Below, piece by piece: positions 49,278-57,508 of a stretch of DNA of 64,000 nt. Numbering within the stretch: the first letter of the stretch is position 1; each line of letters begins with the position of its first letter. The notes beneath the pieces were generated by a model. That model saw only the letters and a list, made by a program, of their open reading frames with translations. It was not told the origin of the DNA and did no database searches. Origin of the DNA: JADJRH01 sp046351455 (GTDB lineage: Bacteria > Myxococcota_A > Polyangia > Polyangiales > Polyangiaceae); the NCBI GenBank assembly GCA_046351455.1, contig JAXLYM010000002.1, positions 310,001 through 374,000 of the forward strand, in the 5' to 3' direction. A program made the position numbers and the translations under genes.

Positions 49278-51341
49278 GTGCGCCGTCCGATTCGCCTGCT
49301 CGCCCTCCCGATCGCGCTCGCCTCCGGCCTCGCGTCCACCGCCGCGGGCGCCATCGAGTTCAAGGATCTCGGCGGCAAGCCGCTCACCGCGGATATCACC
49401 AACACCGCGATCACGAGCTACCACTTCGACAACCGAAACGACTTCTCCGACAAGCTCCGCAAGGCGGATCCGAAGGACCGAGTCGACGACGACTATCTGG
49501 ACTACGTCGATCGCTTCAACATCCAGATCGGATATTGGCGCTTCCGGCTCAACGTGCGGCTCGACGGGCAGGCCTACGCGAACACCGTGTCTCCGTCGAA
49601 CGTCGCGCGCTACACGATCGACGAGCTCAAGGCCCGCGGAGAGACCGCCGACTCCAACGCGATCATCGACCGCGCCAATCAATATCTGAGAGAGCTCAAC
49701 ACCCGCTATCGACCGGGGCTCTACCCGGCCAAGCTGTCGCTCACGTACCAGCAGCCGGGGCTGGAGATCACGGCCGGCGACTTCTATGCGCAGCTCGGGC
49801 GCGGGCTCGTGCTGAGCGTCCGCAAGGTGGACGAGCTCGCGATCGACACCACGATCCGCGGCGGCAAGATCCAGGCTTCGAAGTCGATCGGCAACTTCCG
49901 CATCGGCGGCACGCTGCTCGCCGGACAGACCAACCCGCAGCGCGTGGACGAGGCGACGGGCCGCGTCGTGGCGGCGTCGACGTCACCCTTGTTCTTCGGC
50001 TTTCCGGGCCCGCAGAAGCTCCAGCAATTCGACCCTACGACTGGCAAGCTGATGGCGCTCGAGGGGACGCGCCCCAACTTCATGAGCGACACGGTGTTCG
50101 GCGGTCGCCTCGAAGGCGGGCACACGCTGGTGCAGGCCGCGGCGAACGTGTCCATCCTCCTGCGGGAGGATCACAGCCTCGGCTACAAGAAGTGCTACGA
50201 GGCCGCGAACGGTAACGCGGAGGCCCAGAACGCGTGCCAGTTCTCGAACCCGGTGCTGGACCCGAACACGCCGGTGATCTCGCACGCGCAGGTCCGCACC
50301 TACAGCGGATCTCTGATGTTCCCGCAGCTCAGCAAGTACGCCGATCTCTACGTGGAGGCCGCGGGACAGCAGCTCACGGACGGCACGTACTACGTGCAAG
50401 CGGACGCGAAGAGCCCCTCGCGCGCCCCCGACATCAACGGATACGCGGTGTACGCGAACGCCAACGTGCGCATCGACGCGCTGTCGATCGGCCTGGAAGG
50501 GAAGCATTATCGGCGCTTCTTCGGCCTGCTCGCGAACGTGAACACCACGCCTCCGGGCTTCTCGGGGCCGGAGTTCTCGGTGCTCTCGTACAGCTCGCCT
50601 CCGACGGCGGAGCCGATCTACGTGGAGCCGCTGGGCTCGCCGAACGTGTGCAACACGGGCGGTCGCGCCAACCTCCAGTATCGGTTCAGCCGGCAAGCGT
50701 CGGTGTTCGTGTGGTCGGGGTATTACCAGAGCTGGTCGGAGTACGCGGAGAACCCCACGTGCGAGGAGCGGCGCGACATCCAGACAAACACGTGGGACGT
50801 CGCGACGGGCGGCGAATTCAGCTTCGAGAAAGAGAAGAGCTACGCGAAGGTGACGCTCGGCGCGCGCAACTCCGACGTGGCGCAGCCGACCGAGGTGTGG
50901 GCCGCGGATCACGGCAACACGTTCTATCGAGAGACGTACGTCCGCTACGACGTGGTGAAGCACCTCACGGGCGCGTTCTCCCTTCAATCGCAGGGGTTCC
51001 ATCGTCATCGCCACTTGCCGGAGCGCTTCAACGATCCGTGGTGGGAGGGCGAGAACTACCTCGCTCTCCAGTGGGCGCCGCGGCTCACGGGCGTGTTCGG
51101 ATACGAGTACACGAGCCAGCCGGGCTGCTCGCGCGATCAAAAGGACGGCGAGCTCTGCCACTATTTCAACGGAGGGCTGACGTTCCGGGCGCTGCCGAGC
51201 GACGGTATCTGGGGCCAGATCTTCAACTCGGTGGGCGTGTTCGTCGGCCAGCGCCGCGCCGCGATCCGCTGCGTCTCCGGGGTGTGCAGGCAGTTCCCCG
51301 CGTTCGAAGGGGCCAAGCTGGAGATCGTGTCTCGGTTCTAG
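49278..51341 (+). CDS. Large exported beta-barrel-like protein (DUF6029-like)
   Basis: A 687-residue exported protein. GTG 49278 begins a signal peptide (MRRPIRLLALPIALASGLAS, with the GTG read as Met) cleaved near AAGAIE. The rest is beta-rich with alternating aromatic and polar strands: LTYQQPGLEITAGDFYAQLGRG, LSVRKVDELAIDTTIRGGKI, FRIGGTLLAGQTNP, VNVRIDALSIGLEGK-like segments, QYRFSRQASVFVWSGYYQSW and AKVTLGARNSD, with a C-terminal Phe (IVSRF). This is the pattern of a large outer-membrane barrel and resembles DUF6029 proteins. Eight or so Cys are present (KKCYEAANG, NACQFS, VCNTGG, TCEERR, GCSRDQ, LCHYF, IRCVSGVC), unusual for a barrel, which fits its position directly after two redoxins. 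Barrel substrate unknown. Confidence 0.82.
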   Translation: MRRPIRLLALPIALASGLASTAAGAIEFKDLGGKPLTADITNTAITSYHFDNRNDFSDKLRKADPKDRVDDDYLDYVDRFNIQIGYWRFRLNVRLDGQAYANTVSPSNVARYTIDELKARGETADSNAIIDRANQYLRELNTRYRPGLYPAKLSLTYQQPGLEITAGDFYAQLGRGLVLSVRKVDELAIDTTIRGGKIQASKSIGNFRIGGTLLAGQTNPQRVDEATGRVVAASTSPLFFGFPGPQKLQQFDPTTGKLMALEGTRPNFMSDTVFGGRLEGGHTLVQAAANVSILLREDHSLGYKKCYEAANGNAEAQNACQFSNPVLDPNTPVISHAQVRTYSGSLMFPQLSKYADLYVEAAGQQLTDGTYYVQADAKSPSRAPDINGYAVYANANVRIDALSIGLEGKHYRRFFGLLANVNTTPPGFSGPEFSVLSYSSPPTAEPIYVEPLGSPNVCNTGGRANLQYRFSRQASVFVWSGYYQSWSEYAENPTCEERRDIQTNTWDVATGGEFSFEKEKSYAKVTLGARNSDVAQPTEVWAADHGNTFYRETYVRYDVVKHLTGAFSLQSQGFHRHRHLPERFNDPWWEGENYLALQWAPRLTGVFGYEYTSQPGCSRDQKDGELCHYFNGGLTFRALPSDGIWGQIFNSVGVFVGQRRAAIRCVSGVCRQFPAFEGAKLEIVSRF

Positions 51342-51366
51342 CGACCTCGCGTGACAGGCGCTCTCT

Positions 51367-51492
51367 TCAGGGCTTCTTGTCGAAGTAGCCGCCGATCGCC
51401 TGGCCGATCGCGCCGATCTTGGTGGCCACCACGATGAGGATCGAGAGGAGCACCACGAGGCCGATCTCGTTGTACGTGCCGAGGGACGTCAC
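51367..51492 (-). CDS. 41-residue TatA-like membrane peptide
   Basis: Starts at GTG 51492 (VTSLGTYNEIGLVVLLSILI). A single membrane helix is followed by an amphipathic helix, KIGAIGQAIGGYFDKKP, with the Gly-hinge arrangement of TatA/TatE (helix, FGxxKLP-like hinge, amphipathic helix). The typical FGP hinge is absent (VVATKIGAIG), so it may be a divergent paralogue or an unrelated small membrane protein. The longer reading frame upstream is shadow-like. It is convergent with the barrel gene and only 94 bases from the next plus gene start. Evidence is limited to the pattern and composition. Confidence 0.5.
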   Translation of the reverse strand: MTSLGTYNEIGLVVLLSILIVVATKIGAIGQAIGGYFDKKP

Positions 51493-51586
51493 GGCGACAG
51501 GGATAGCACGGCCGCGAACCCTCGTGACGACGTCGTGCGCGCGTTGACGCCGGGCAGAAAAACGCGAAAAGGAGACGGGGCCTGTT

Positions 51587-54007
51587 TTGAACCCCACCCA
51601 GGACAGAGCGGAGCCCGAGCCGGTTCACAGGCTCGCGCCGCCGCACGATCCGCCGCAGACCGCGCGCCCTCCGGTGGACGTGGACGCGCAGGCCGAGGAG
51701 ACGCTCGCGGCCGACGTGGGCGACATCGACGCGCTCTTGCCGGTCGCGTTCGAAGGCGGAGCGGCGCGCGCGGCGATGGGGCAGGACCTCATGGATCTGC
51801 TGCGCGCCGCCGAAGAGCGCCTCGACGGGCGCGGCGACGTGGAGTCGCGCCCCGGTGAGATGGATGAAGACGTGGCCGACGTGCCGGTCCCGTCCGACGT
51901 GCTGGCGCTGCTCGGGGAGCCGCTCGAGAACGAGGAAGAAGAGATCGGCACGGGCGTCGCGCAGGGGAGCGCCGTCGTCGGCACCGGCGCCGATCGGCCC
52001 GCGACGCTCGACGGACCGATGGCGACGGCGTCCGGGCAGGACGACGATCTGGAGCAGCCGTTGCCGCGCAAGGCGTCGAGCGTGCCGCGCGATCTCCACC
52101 CCGACGGCGCGCGCCACGCCGCGGCGGATCCGCGCGCGTCCACGGGGTCGACGCGCAGCGACGGCCGGCGCGATCGCGAGGGGCCGCCGCCGAGCGTGAG
52201 CCCGCGCGACGACGCTCCGCCGATGCGGCCGAGCGAGCCGTACATGGACACGTCGTCGTCGCGGACGGGCGCGGGCAGCGTGCCGCCGGACCACGTGACG
52301 TCGATCGGAGGCCGCTCGTCGTCGATGCCGCCGGCCCGAGGCATCACGTCGGAGGTGATGTCGCAGCGCGACGCGATCTCTCCGCGCGACGCGATCTCTC
52401 CGCGCGACGCGATCTCTCCGCGCGACGCGATGCCGATGCGGGAGGCTCCGTCGCGCGATGCGATGTCGATGCGGGACGCGCCGCCGCGGGACGCGATGTC
52501 GATGCGAGACCCGCCGCCGCGGGACGCGATGTCGATGCGCGAGGCGATCTCTCCACGCGACGCGATGTCGATGCGCGAGGCGCCGTTCGACCGCGCTTCG
52601 ATGCGCCGTCCGGAGCGAAGCTCGGTCGGCTCGACGGATCGCGACGGCACCGGCGAGCGCCTCCACGAGCGCGATCGAGGCACCGGCGAGCGCCTCCACG
52701 AGCGCGATCGAGGCACCGGCGAGCGCGGACTCCACGAGCGCGATCGAGGCACCGGCGAGCGCGTCTCCACGGCGGATCGTGGGCTCCTGGAGCGCGGGCT
52801 CGCGGCGGAGCGCGCGGCGATGGCGGAGCGGCCGCCGACGGGACGGATCGTGACGGCGCCCGCGCACGAAGGCGCCGCGAAGTGGCCCACGATGAAGATG
52901 GTGTCGCCCGCGGCGACCGACAGCGGCGAGCTGCCGAAGAACCGCATCGCCGTCGCGAGGACGGAGGCGTCGCCCGCGGTGCTGCAGCCGGGCGACGCGC
53001 CGAAGGCGCTGGGCCGCGCGATCGCGAGCCGCGTGTCGGGCGCGCTGCTGCTCACGAGCGGCGACGATCAGCGGCGAGTGGTGCTGCACGACGGCGACGT
53101 GGTGACCGCGGGATCGAGCGCGCCGGTGGAGTCGCTCGTCGCGTTCCTCTCTGCGCGCGGCGATCTCGATCGCGACCTGGTGCCGCGGCTCGCAGGGAAA
53201 TTGCCGGCGTTCGGACGTCACGCGGGCGCCGCGCTCGTCGCGAACGGTTACCTCGGGCAGGACGAGCTGTGGCCGGTGTTGCGCGCGCACGCCGAGTGGG
53301 TGATGGGCCGCGCGATCCTCGTCGACACCGGCACGTGCGAGCTCGAAGCGGAGCCGCCCGCTCGTTACAAAGCGGAGCCGAGCGTGTTCGGCGGCGCGAC
53401 GGGCGCGGAGGTGTTCATCGACACGATCCAGCGCGTGATCGCGCCGGAGGCAGCGCTCGCGCGGCTCGGCGGTTACGGCGCGCGGATCGCGCCGGGGCCG
53501 CGGCCGGGCATGCTCGCAGAGTGCGCGCTCACGCCTTCGGAGGAGGAGGCGATGCGCGCGGCGCCGGGCCACACGGTGCACCAGTTCACGGGCGACGGCC
53601 CGTCCGAGCGATGGAGCTTGCTCTTCGGTCTCGTGTGCCTGGAGGTGCTCGACGTGTTGCCGGCGGCCGCGGTGTCGCAGGCGAAGGCGCCGCCGCTGCC
53701 GGATCCGCTCGACGACGAAGCGGTGCGAGCGAAGGTGCGCGCGCGCCTCGCGCTCGTGGAGGAGGGCGACTACTTCGCGCTGCTCGGCGTGCCGCGAACG
53801 GCGACGAGCTACGAGATCCGCCGAGCGTACCTGGAGCTGCGTCGCGCCTTCGAGCCGTCGCGCATCCTCACGCCCGCGACGGTCGATCTCGTCGACGACG
53901 TGCGGCTCGTGATCGAGGTGATCGAAGAGGCGTACGAGATCCTCCGCGACAACCACCGGAGAGAGCGCTACCGCCGCGCGATCGAAGGCGGCCCGCCGCG
54001 CGCCTGA
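51587..54007 (+). CDS. DUF4388 protein with tandem repeats and a J-like domain lacking HPD
   Basis: An 806-residue cytoplasmic protein. Residues ~1-255 are acidic and disordered. Residues 261-352 are low complexity with RDAISP and RDAMSMRDAP repeats; residues 354-392 are three ERLHERDRGTG units, all encoded by perfect DNA repeats. A DUF4388/PATAN-type domain follows (~460-620: ALGRAIASRVSGALLLTSGD, VVLHDGDVVTAGSS). The C-terminal ~80 residues form a J-like domain: GDYFALLGVPRTATSYEIRRAYLELRRAF then EPSRIL, where the HPD motif should be (E756-P757-S758). It probably cannot stimulate Hsp70. TTG 51587 is the likely start (AAAAGGAG 12 bases away), with a GTG near 51674 as alternative. Family A and B repeats separate it from the Clp ATPase gene. 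Confidence 0.82.
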   Translation: MNPTQDRAEPEPVHRLAPPHDPPQTARPPVDVDAQAEETLAADVGDIDALLPVAFEGGAARAAMGQDLMDLLRAAEERLDGRGDVESRPGEMDEDVADVPVPSDVLALLGEPLENEEEEIGTGVAQGSAVVGTGADRPATLDGPMATASGQDDDLEQPLPRKASSVPRDLHPDGARHAAADPRASTGSTRSDGRRDREGPPPSVSPRDDAPPMRPSEPYMDTSSSRTGAGSVPPDHVTSIGGRSSSMPPARGITSEVMSQRDAISPRDAISPRDAISPRDAMPMREAPSRDAMSMRDAPPRDAMSMRDPPPRDAMSMREAISPRDAMSMREAPFDRASMRRPERSSVGSTDRDGTGERLHERDRGTGERLHERDRGTGERGLHERDRGTGERVSTADRGLLERGLAAERAAMAERPPTGRIVTAPAHEGAAKWPTMKMVSPAATDSGELPKNRIAVARTEASPAVLQPGDAPKALGRAIASRVSGALLLTSGDDQRRVVLHDGDVVTAGSSAPVESLVAFLSARGDLDRDLVPRLAGKLPAFGRHAGAALVANGYLGQDELWPVLRAHAEWVMGRAILVDTGTCELEAEPPARYKAEPSVFGGATGAEVFIDTIQRVIAPEAALARLGGYGARIAPGPRPGMLAECALTPSEEEAMRAAPGHTVHQFTGDGPSERWSLLFGLVCLEVLDVLPAAAVSQAKAPPLPDPLDDEAVRAKVRARLALVEEGDYFALLGVPRTATSYEIRRAYLELRRAFEPSRILTPATVDLVDDVRLVIEVIEEAYEILRDNHRRERYRRAIEGGPPRA
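52367..52420 (+). repeat. 18-bp coding tandem repeat
   Basis: At least three perfect copies of CGCGACGCGATCTCTCCG run from 52367 and encode RDAISP, followed by a diverged RDAMPM unit and further RDAMSMRDAP-type repeats to about 52590. Copy changes keep the frame. Confidence 0.85.
52646..52762 (+). repeat. 33-bp coding tandem repeat
   Basis: Units at 52646-52678 and 52679-52711 are identical (starting GGCACCGGCGAGCGCCTCCA); a third at 52712-52747 has one extra GGA codon, and a partial fourth follows. They encode GTGERLHERDR. Identity at DNA level implies recent expansion or gene conversion. Confidence 0.85.
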
Positions 54008-54030
54008 AGTGACTCCAAGAAGCTCGTGAA

Positions 54031-54105
54031 GGTGCCCACCCCCGGTCGCACCTGCGGTGCGCCCGCCCCTCCCAAATCGCTCCGCGATGGGAGGGGGACG
54101 TTACG
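54031..54105 (+). repeat. Two-hairpin 3'-end repeat, family A copy
   Basis: It begins 23 bases after the stop of the J-like gene: GGTGCCCACCCCCGGTCGCA. Hairpin I is GCACC-TGC-GGTGC. Hairpin II pairs CCCCTCCC (54066-54073) with GGGAGGGG (54089-54096), and TCGC (54077-54080) with GCGA (54084-54087), with AAA bulged on the 5' side and T on the 3' side and a 3-base loop. It ends GACGTTACG. Base pairs differ from the copy at 28452 in a compensating way (TCGC/GCGA here, CCGC/GCGG there). Confidence 0.85.
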
Positions 54106-54239
54106 TCACGCTCAAAGCCGCTTCGAAACCTTGGATTCATCCACGAAGCGTCGGACGTGCTCCGAGGCCACGGATGGCGAAGACAGAGCGCGCTGCTCGG
54201 ATGTCTCCTCGGCGTCCAGTGCCGAGCGCGTTCGTCTTC

Positions 54240-54291
54240 GGGGGAGTGATACGAGGGGGCGGAGCCCCCTTGTAAATCCCACGTAAATGCG
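54240..54291 (+). repeat. Hairpin repeat, family B copy 1
   Basis: GGGGGAGTGATACGAGGGGG leads into a stem GGGGGC/GCCCCC (54255-54260 with 54264-54269, loop GGA), followed by TTGTAAATCCCACGTAAATG. The same flanking sequence occurs at 57433-57508, where the loop is longer. Confidence 0.8.
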
Positions 54292-54435
54292 GGCGCCTGC
54301 TCTGGTCCGCATCCCTCACGACCAGCGGGGGCTGCCAGAACTTGGCCCTCGTTCCGGGGGCGTGCGAACGGGACCGGAAGGGGCGTCGTCCGTTTCGGGT
54401 GGCGCTCGATTCGATCGATACGGAGCGCACTGGCG

Positions 54436-57090
54436 ATGACCACTTCCCGCTCGCCCGCCGAGCTCGTTGCGTTGCGAAAAGCTGCTCAGGAGCTGTCGAC
54501 GCAACGTCGTGAGCGGCTGTCCACCATTCACCTGCTCGCCGTCGCCGCGCGCGCCGAGTCTCCGGCCGCCGAGCTGTTCGCGGATCGAAGGCTCGACCAA
54601 GAGGCGATCCTCAAGGCCGCGCGCGGGATCTCCGACGAAGGGCCCGAGGCCATCGGACGCGCGATGACCGCCGCTCGCGAGATCGCGAAGCGCTCGGCCA
54701 CGCCGGAGCCCTCGGCGGTGCACCTCGTGCTGGCGCTGCTCGCGGATCGATCGTGCGCGGCGCTGCGAGCGCTGACGGATCTCGGGGTGGACGCGGGGCG
54801 GCTGCGCGCCTCCGCGATGGCGCTCGCGCAAGGGGTCGTCGCCGCGCGTCGGCCCTCCGCGCACGCGCCGCTGCGATCGCCCTCGCTCGGAGACGCGCCG
54901 ACGCCGATGCGATCGATGTCGATCACGGAGCTGCACACGCGCCGCACGCCGGAGCCGCCGAGCGCATCGTCGTCGACGTCCGCCGCGCGCGCGTCCTCCG
55001 GGAAGACGCCCGCCGCGAAGTCGCCGTCGATCTCGAATTCGTCGCCGCCGCCTCCGCGGAGCGTGACGTCGCCGGGAGTGACGGTGCCGCTGCTCCCGCC
55101 GCTGCCGCCGCTCGTCGCGAAGCGGCCCGCCCCGCGCACCGACACGATCACGGCTCGCGCCGACGCGAAGCTCGCGCACGCGCCGGAGCCGGAGGTCGCG
55201 CCCGCGAAGGCCGGCGCGCCGGTGATCCCGCTGCCGAAGCGGCCCGGCCAGAGCGCGCCGCGGCTCGCGGATCCGGCGCGTTTCGCCCTGGATAAGGAGC
55301 GGTTTCCGATGCTGTCGGCGCTCGGCAAGAACCTCACGCAGTTGGCCGCGGAGGGGACGCTGCGGCCCGCGATCGGGCGCTCGCGGGAGATCGAAGGCGT
55401 GCTCGACGTGCTCGCGAAACGACACGCTTCGAGCGCGTGCATCGTGGGGCCCGCGGGCGTCGGGAAGACGACCGTCGTGCACGGCGTGGCGCATCGGATG
55501 GTCGCGCTCGCGGCCGCCGGAGAGCCTCCGCGCGCGGTGATCGAGCTGTCCGTGCCGCAGCTCATGGCGGGCACCGGGCTGCGCGGCGCGCTCGCGGAGA
55601 AGGTCGCCGCGATGTGCGCCGAGACGCGCGAGAGCGAGGGCAGCGTCGTCGTGTTCTTCGACGAGGTGCACGAGCTGTTCGGGCCCGCGACGGAGGAGGC
55701 GACGGCCACGCTCAAGCTCGCGCTCGCGCGCGGCGAGGTGCAGCTCGTCGGCGCGACGACGCCCGAGGAGTACCGCAAATCGATCGAGGCGGATCCGGCG
55801 CTCGCGCGGCGGTTTTCGTTGATCGAGGTCGAGGAGCCTTCGGAGGCCGAGTCGGTGCCGCTGCTCGCGGCCGTCGCGGAGGAGCTCGGCCGGCACCACC
55901 GCGCGACGTACGAGGAGGACGCGATCGCCGCGGCCGCCTCGTGGTGCGCGCGGTACCTGCCGGGGCGCGCGCTGCCGGACAAGGCGATCCACGTGCTCGA
56001 TCTCGCGGGGGCGCGCGTGCGGCGTCGCGCGGAGGGGCGCGTGCACTCGGGCAAGGTCGCGATGAGCGACGTGGCCGGCGTCGTCGCGGAGCTGTGCGAC
56101 GTGCCGCGCGAACGCCTTCTGGAGACGGACGGCGAGCGCATGCTCGCGCTGGAGTCGCTGCTCGCGGAGCGCGTCGTCGGCCACGGCGAGGCGCTCGCGA
56201 AGATCGCGCGCGTGCTGCGGCGCAACGCGGCCGGGATGCGCGGTCGCAGGCCGATCGGATCGTTCCTCCTGCTCGGGCCGACGGGCGTCGGCAAGACGGA
56301 GACGGCGAAGGCGATCGCGGAGGCGCTGTTCCACTCGCCGGACGCGATGACGCGGCTCGATCTTTCGGAGTTCGCGGAGGCGCACGCGCTGGCGCGGCTC
56401 GTGGGCGCGCCGCCCGGGTACGTGGGGCACGAGGCGGGCGGTCAGCTCACCGAGGCCGTGCGCAAGCGGCCGTACCAGGTGGTGCTGCTCGACGAGATCG
56501 AGAAGGCGCACCGCGACGTGCTGCTGACGTTCTTGCAGGTGCTCGACGAGGGTCGGCTCACCGACGGACGCGGGCGGCGCGTCGACTTCACGAACACGGT
56601 GATCGTGCTCACGTCGAACCTCGGCGCGGCGGAGGCGGGCGCGGCCGCGAAGGAGCGCACGGTCGGCTTCGGACGGCCATCGTCGCCGACGAAGGAGCGG
56701 CTCGCGGACGTCGTGATCGGCGCGGCGCGCGGCGCCCTCGCGCCCGAGCTCTACAACCGCATCGACGAGGTGCTGTGCTTCGCTCCGCTGACGCGCGCGG
56801 AGGTCGCGGAGGTCGCGCGTCGGATGCTCGCGGAGCTGGGCCGATCGCTCGGGGCGCGCGGCATCCGGCTCGACGTGGAGCCGCGCGCGGTGGAGGCGCT
56901 GCTCGACGCGGGCGGCTTCGACGCGTCGCTCGGCGCGCGCCCGATGCGGCGCACGATCGGTCGCCTCGTGGAGGCGCCGCTCGCGGAGATGATCTTGCGC
57001 GGCGATCTCGCGGAGGGCTCGGTGGCGCTGCTCGACGTGGAGGACGGCGCGATCGTCGTCGACGCGGTGGCCGCGCGCGCCGCGGAGTGA
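54436..57090 (+). CDS. Clp/Hsp100-type double-AAA ATPase with unusual D1 pore loop
   Basis: An 884-residue ATP-driven unfoldase. A Clp N-domain (1-~130; LSTIHLLAVAARAESP) is joined by a ~150-residue Pro/Ser-rich linker to D1. D1: Walker A GPAGVGKTT (residues ~338-346), Walker B VVVFFDEVHEL, arginine-finger region ADPALARRFSLIEV. The D1 pore loop reads AGTGLRGAL where ClpA/B/C have the KYRG-type Tyr, so L382 replaces it. D2: Walker A GPTGVGKTE (~613), Walker B VVLLDEIEK, pore loop APPGYVGH intact. There is no M-domain as in ClpB. VGFG lies in the loop where ClpC/ClpA carry the ClpP-binding VGF/IGL tripeptide, so ClpP docking is possible. ATG 54436. Its own gene neighbourhood has no clpS or clpP. 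Confidence 0.92.
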   Translation: MTTSRSPAELVALRKAAQELSTQRRERLSTIHLLAVAARAESPAAELFADRRLDQEAILKAARGISDEGPEAIGRAMTAAREIAKRSATPEPSAVHLVLALLADRSCAALRALTDLGVDAGRLRASAMALAQGVVAARRPSAHAPLRSPSLGDAPTPMRSMSITELHTRRTPEPPSASSSTSAARASSGKTPAAKSPSISNSSPPPPRSVTSPGVTVPLLPPLPPLVAKRPAPRTDTITARADAKLAHAPEPEVAPAKAGAPVIPLPKRPGQSAPRLADPARFALDKERFPMLSALGKNLTQLAAEGTLRPAIGRSREIEGVLDVLAKRHASSACIVGPAGVGKTTVVHGVAHRMVALAAAGEPPRAVIELSVPQLMAGTGLRGALAEKVAAMCAETRESEGSVVVFFDEVHELFGPATEEATATLKLALARGEVQLVGATTPEEYRKSIEADPALARRFSLIEVEEPSEAESVPLLAAVAEELGRHHRATYEEDAIAAAASWCARYLPGRALPDKAIHVLDLAGARVRRRAEGRVHSGKVAMSDVAGVVAELCDVPRERLLETDGERMLALESLLAERVVGHGEALAKIARVLRRNAAGMRGRRPIGSFLLLGPTGVGKTETAKAIAEALFHSPDAMTRLDLSEFAEAHALARLVGAPPGYVGHEAGGQLTEAVRKRPYQVVLLDEIEKAHRDVLLTFLQVLDEGRLTDGRGRRVDFTNTVIVLTSNLGAAEAGAAAKERTVGFGRPSSPTKERLADVVIGAARGALAPELYNRIDEVLCFAPLTRAEVAEVARRMLAELGRSLGARGIRLDVEPRAVEALLDAGGFDASLGARPMRRTIGRLVEAPLAEMILRGDLAEGSVALLDVEDGAIVVDAVAARAAE

Positions 57091-57191
57091 CCTCCCGACG
57101 GTCCGGCGCCGCCGCGAGCGAGCGTCGTGCGTCGGAGCTACCTCGCGCCGTCTCGTGAAGGCGGCGCGGAGGCGGGCTATAAGGCGGCAGG

Positions 57192-57428
57192 ATGGCGAAC
57201 GAAGAAGAGGGCAACCCGATCGACACGGCCGCGCCCGACGACGCGCCGCGGCCGGAGCCGCCTCCGCCGCCGCTCGACGAGCCGCCGGATCCGAACGCGA
57301 AGGAAGAGGAGCGCCTCTCGAAGCAGGTGCCGCTCGGCCTCTTGTTCTTCGCGGCCGCGGCGGTGGTGATCACGTTCCTCGCGATCGTCGGAGCGCTCGC
57401 GTACGTCGCGATGGCGAACGGCCGCTGA
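57192..57428 (+). CDS. 78-residue single-pass membrane protein
   Basis: ATG 57192 gives an acidic, Pro-rich N-terminus (to residue 45) and one membrane helix (LGLLFFAAAAVVITFLAIVGALAYVAM), ending near NGR. There is no signal peptide and no Cys. The N-terminus is predicted to be cytoplasmic, with the tail outside. It lies 101 bases after the Clp ATPase in the same direction and just before the family B element. No family is recognised. Confidence 0.7.
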   Translation: MANEEEGNPIDTAAPDDAPRPEPPPPPLDEPPDPNAKEEERLSKQVPLGLLFFAAAAVVITFLAIVGALAYVAMANGR

Positions 57429-57432
57429 TGGC

Positions 57433-57508
57433 GGGGGAGTGAAACGAGGGGGCAGCGCCGAAGCGTCGAGGCCGGAGTCCGTCCCCTTGTAAATCCCCAC
57501 GCAATTCA
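57433..57508 (+). repeat. Hairpin repeat, family B copy 2
   Basis: GGGGGAGTGAAACGAGGGGG begins 4 bases after the stop of the small membrane gene; a longer GC-rich stem-loop follows, then GTCCCCTTGTAAATCCCCAC. It ends inside the stop codon of the convergent rsmG gene (57506-57508). It therefore sits exactly at the meeting point of two converging genes, suggesting a terminator-like role. Confidence 0.8.

Larger units (their letters stand above)
54008..54435. other. Intergenic region carrying repeat elements, upstream of the Clp ATPase
   Basis: This 428-base gap has a family A copy (54031-54105), about 130 bases without recognisable features, a family B hairpin element (54240-54291) and then ~145 bases of leader before the ATPase start. 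Small open frames (e.g. 54057-54275) look like shadows. The promoter of the ATPase gene must lie after 54291; I see no consensus. Confidence 0.6.

Noticed and set aside
54057..54275. 72-codon open frame in the intergenic region before the Clp gene
   Set aside because: It overlaps both repeat families, has shadow-like composition and no Shine-Dalgarno site.
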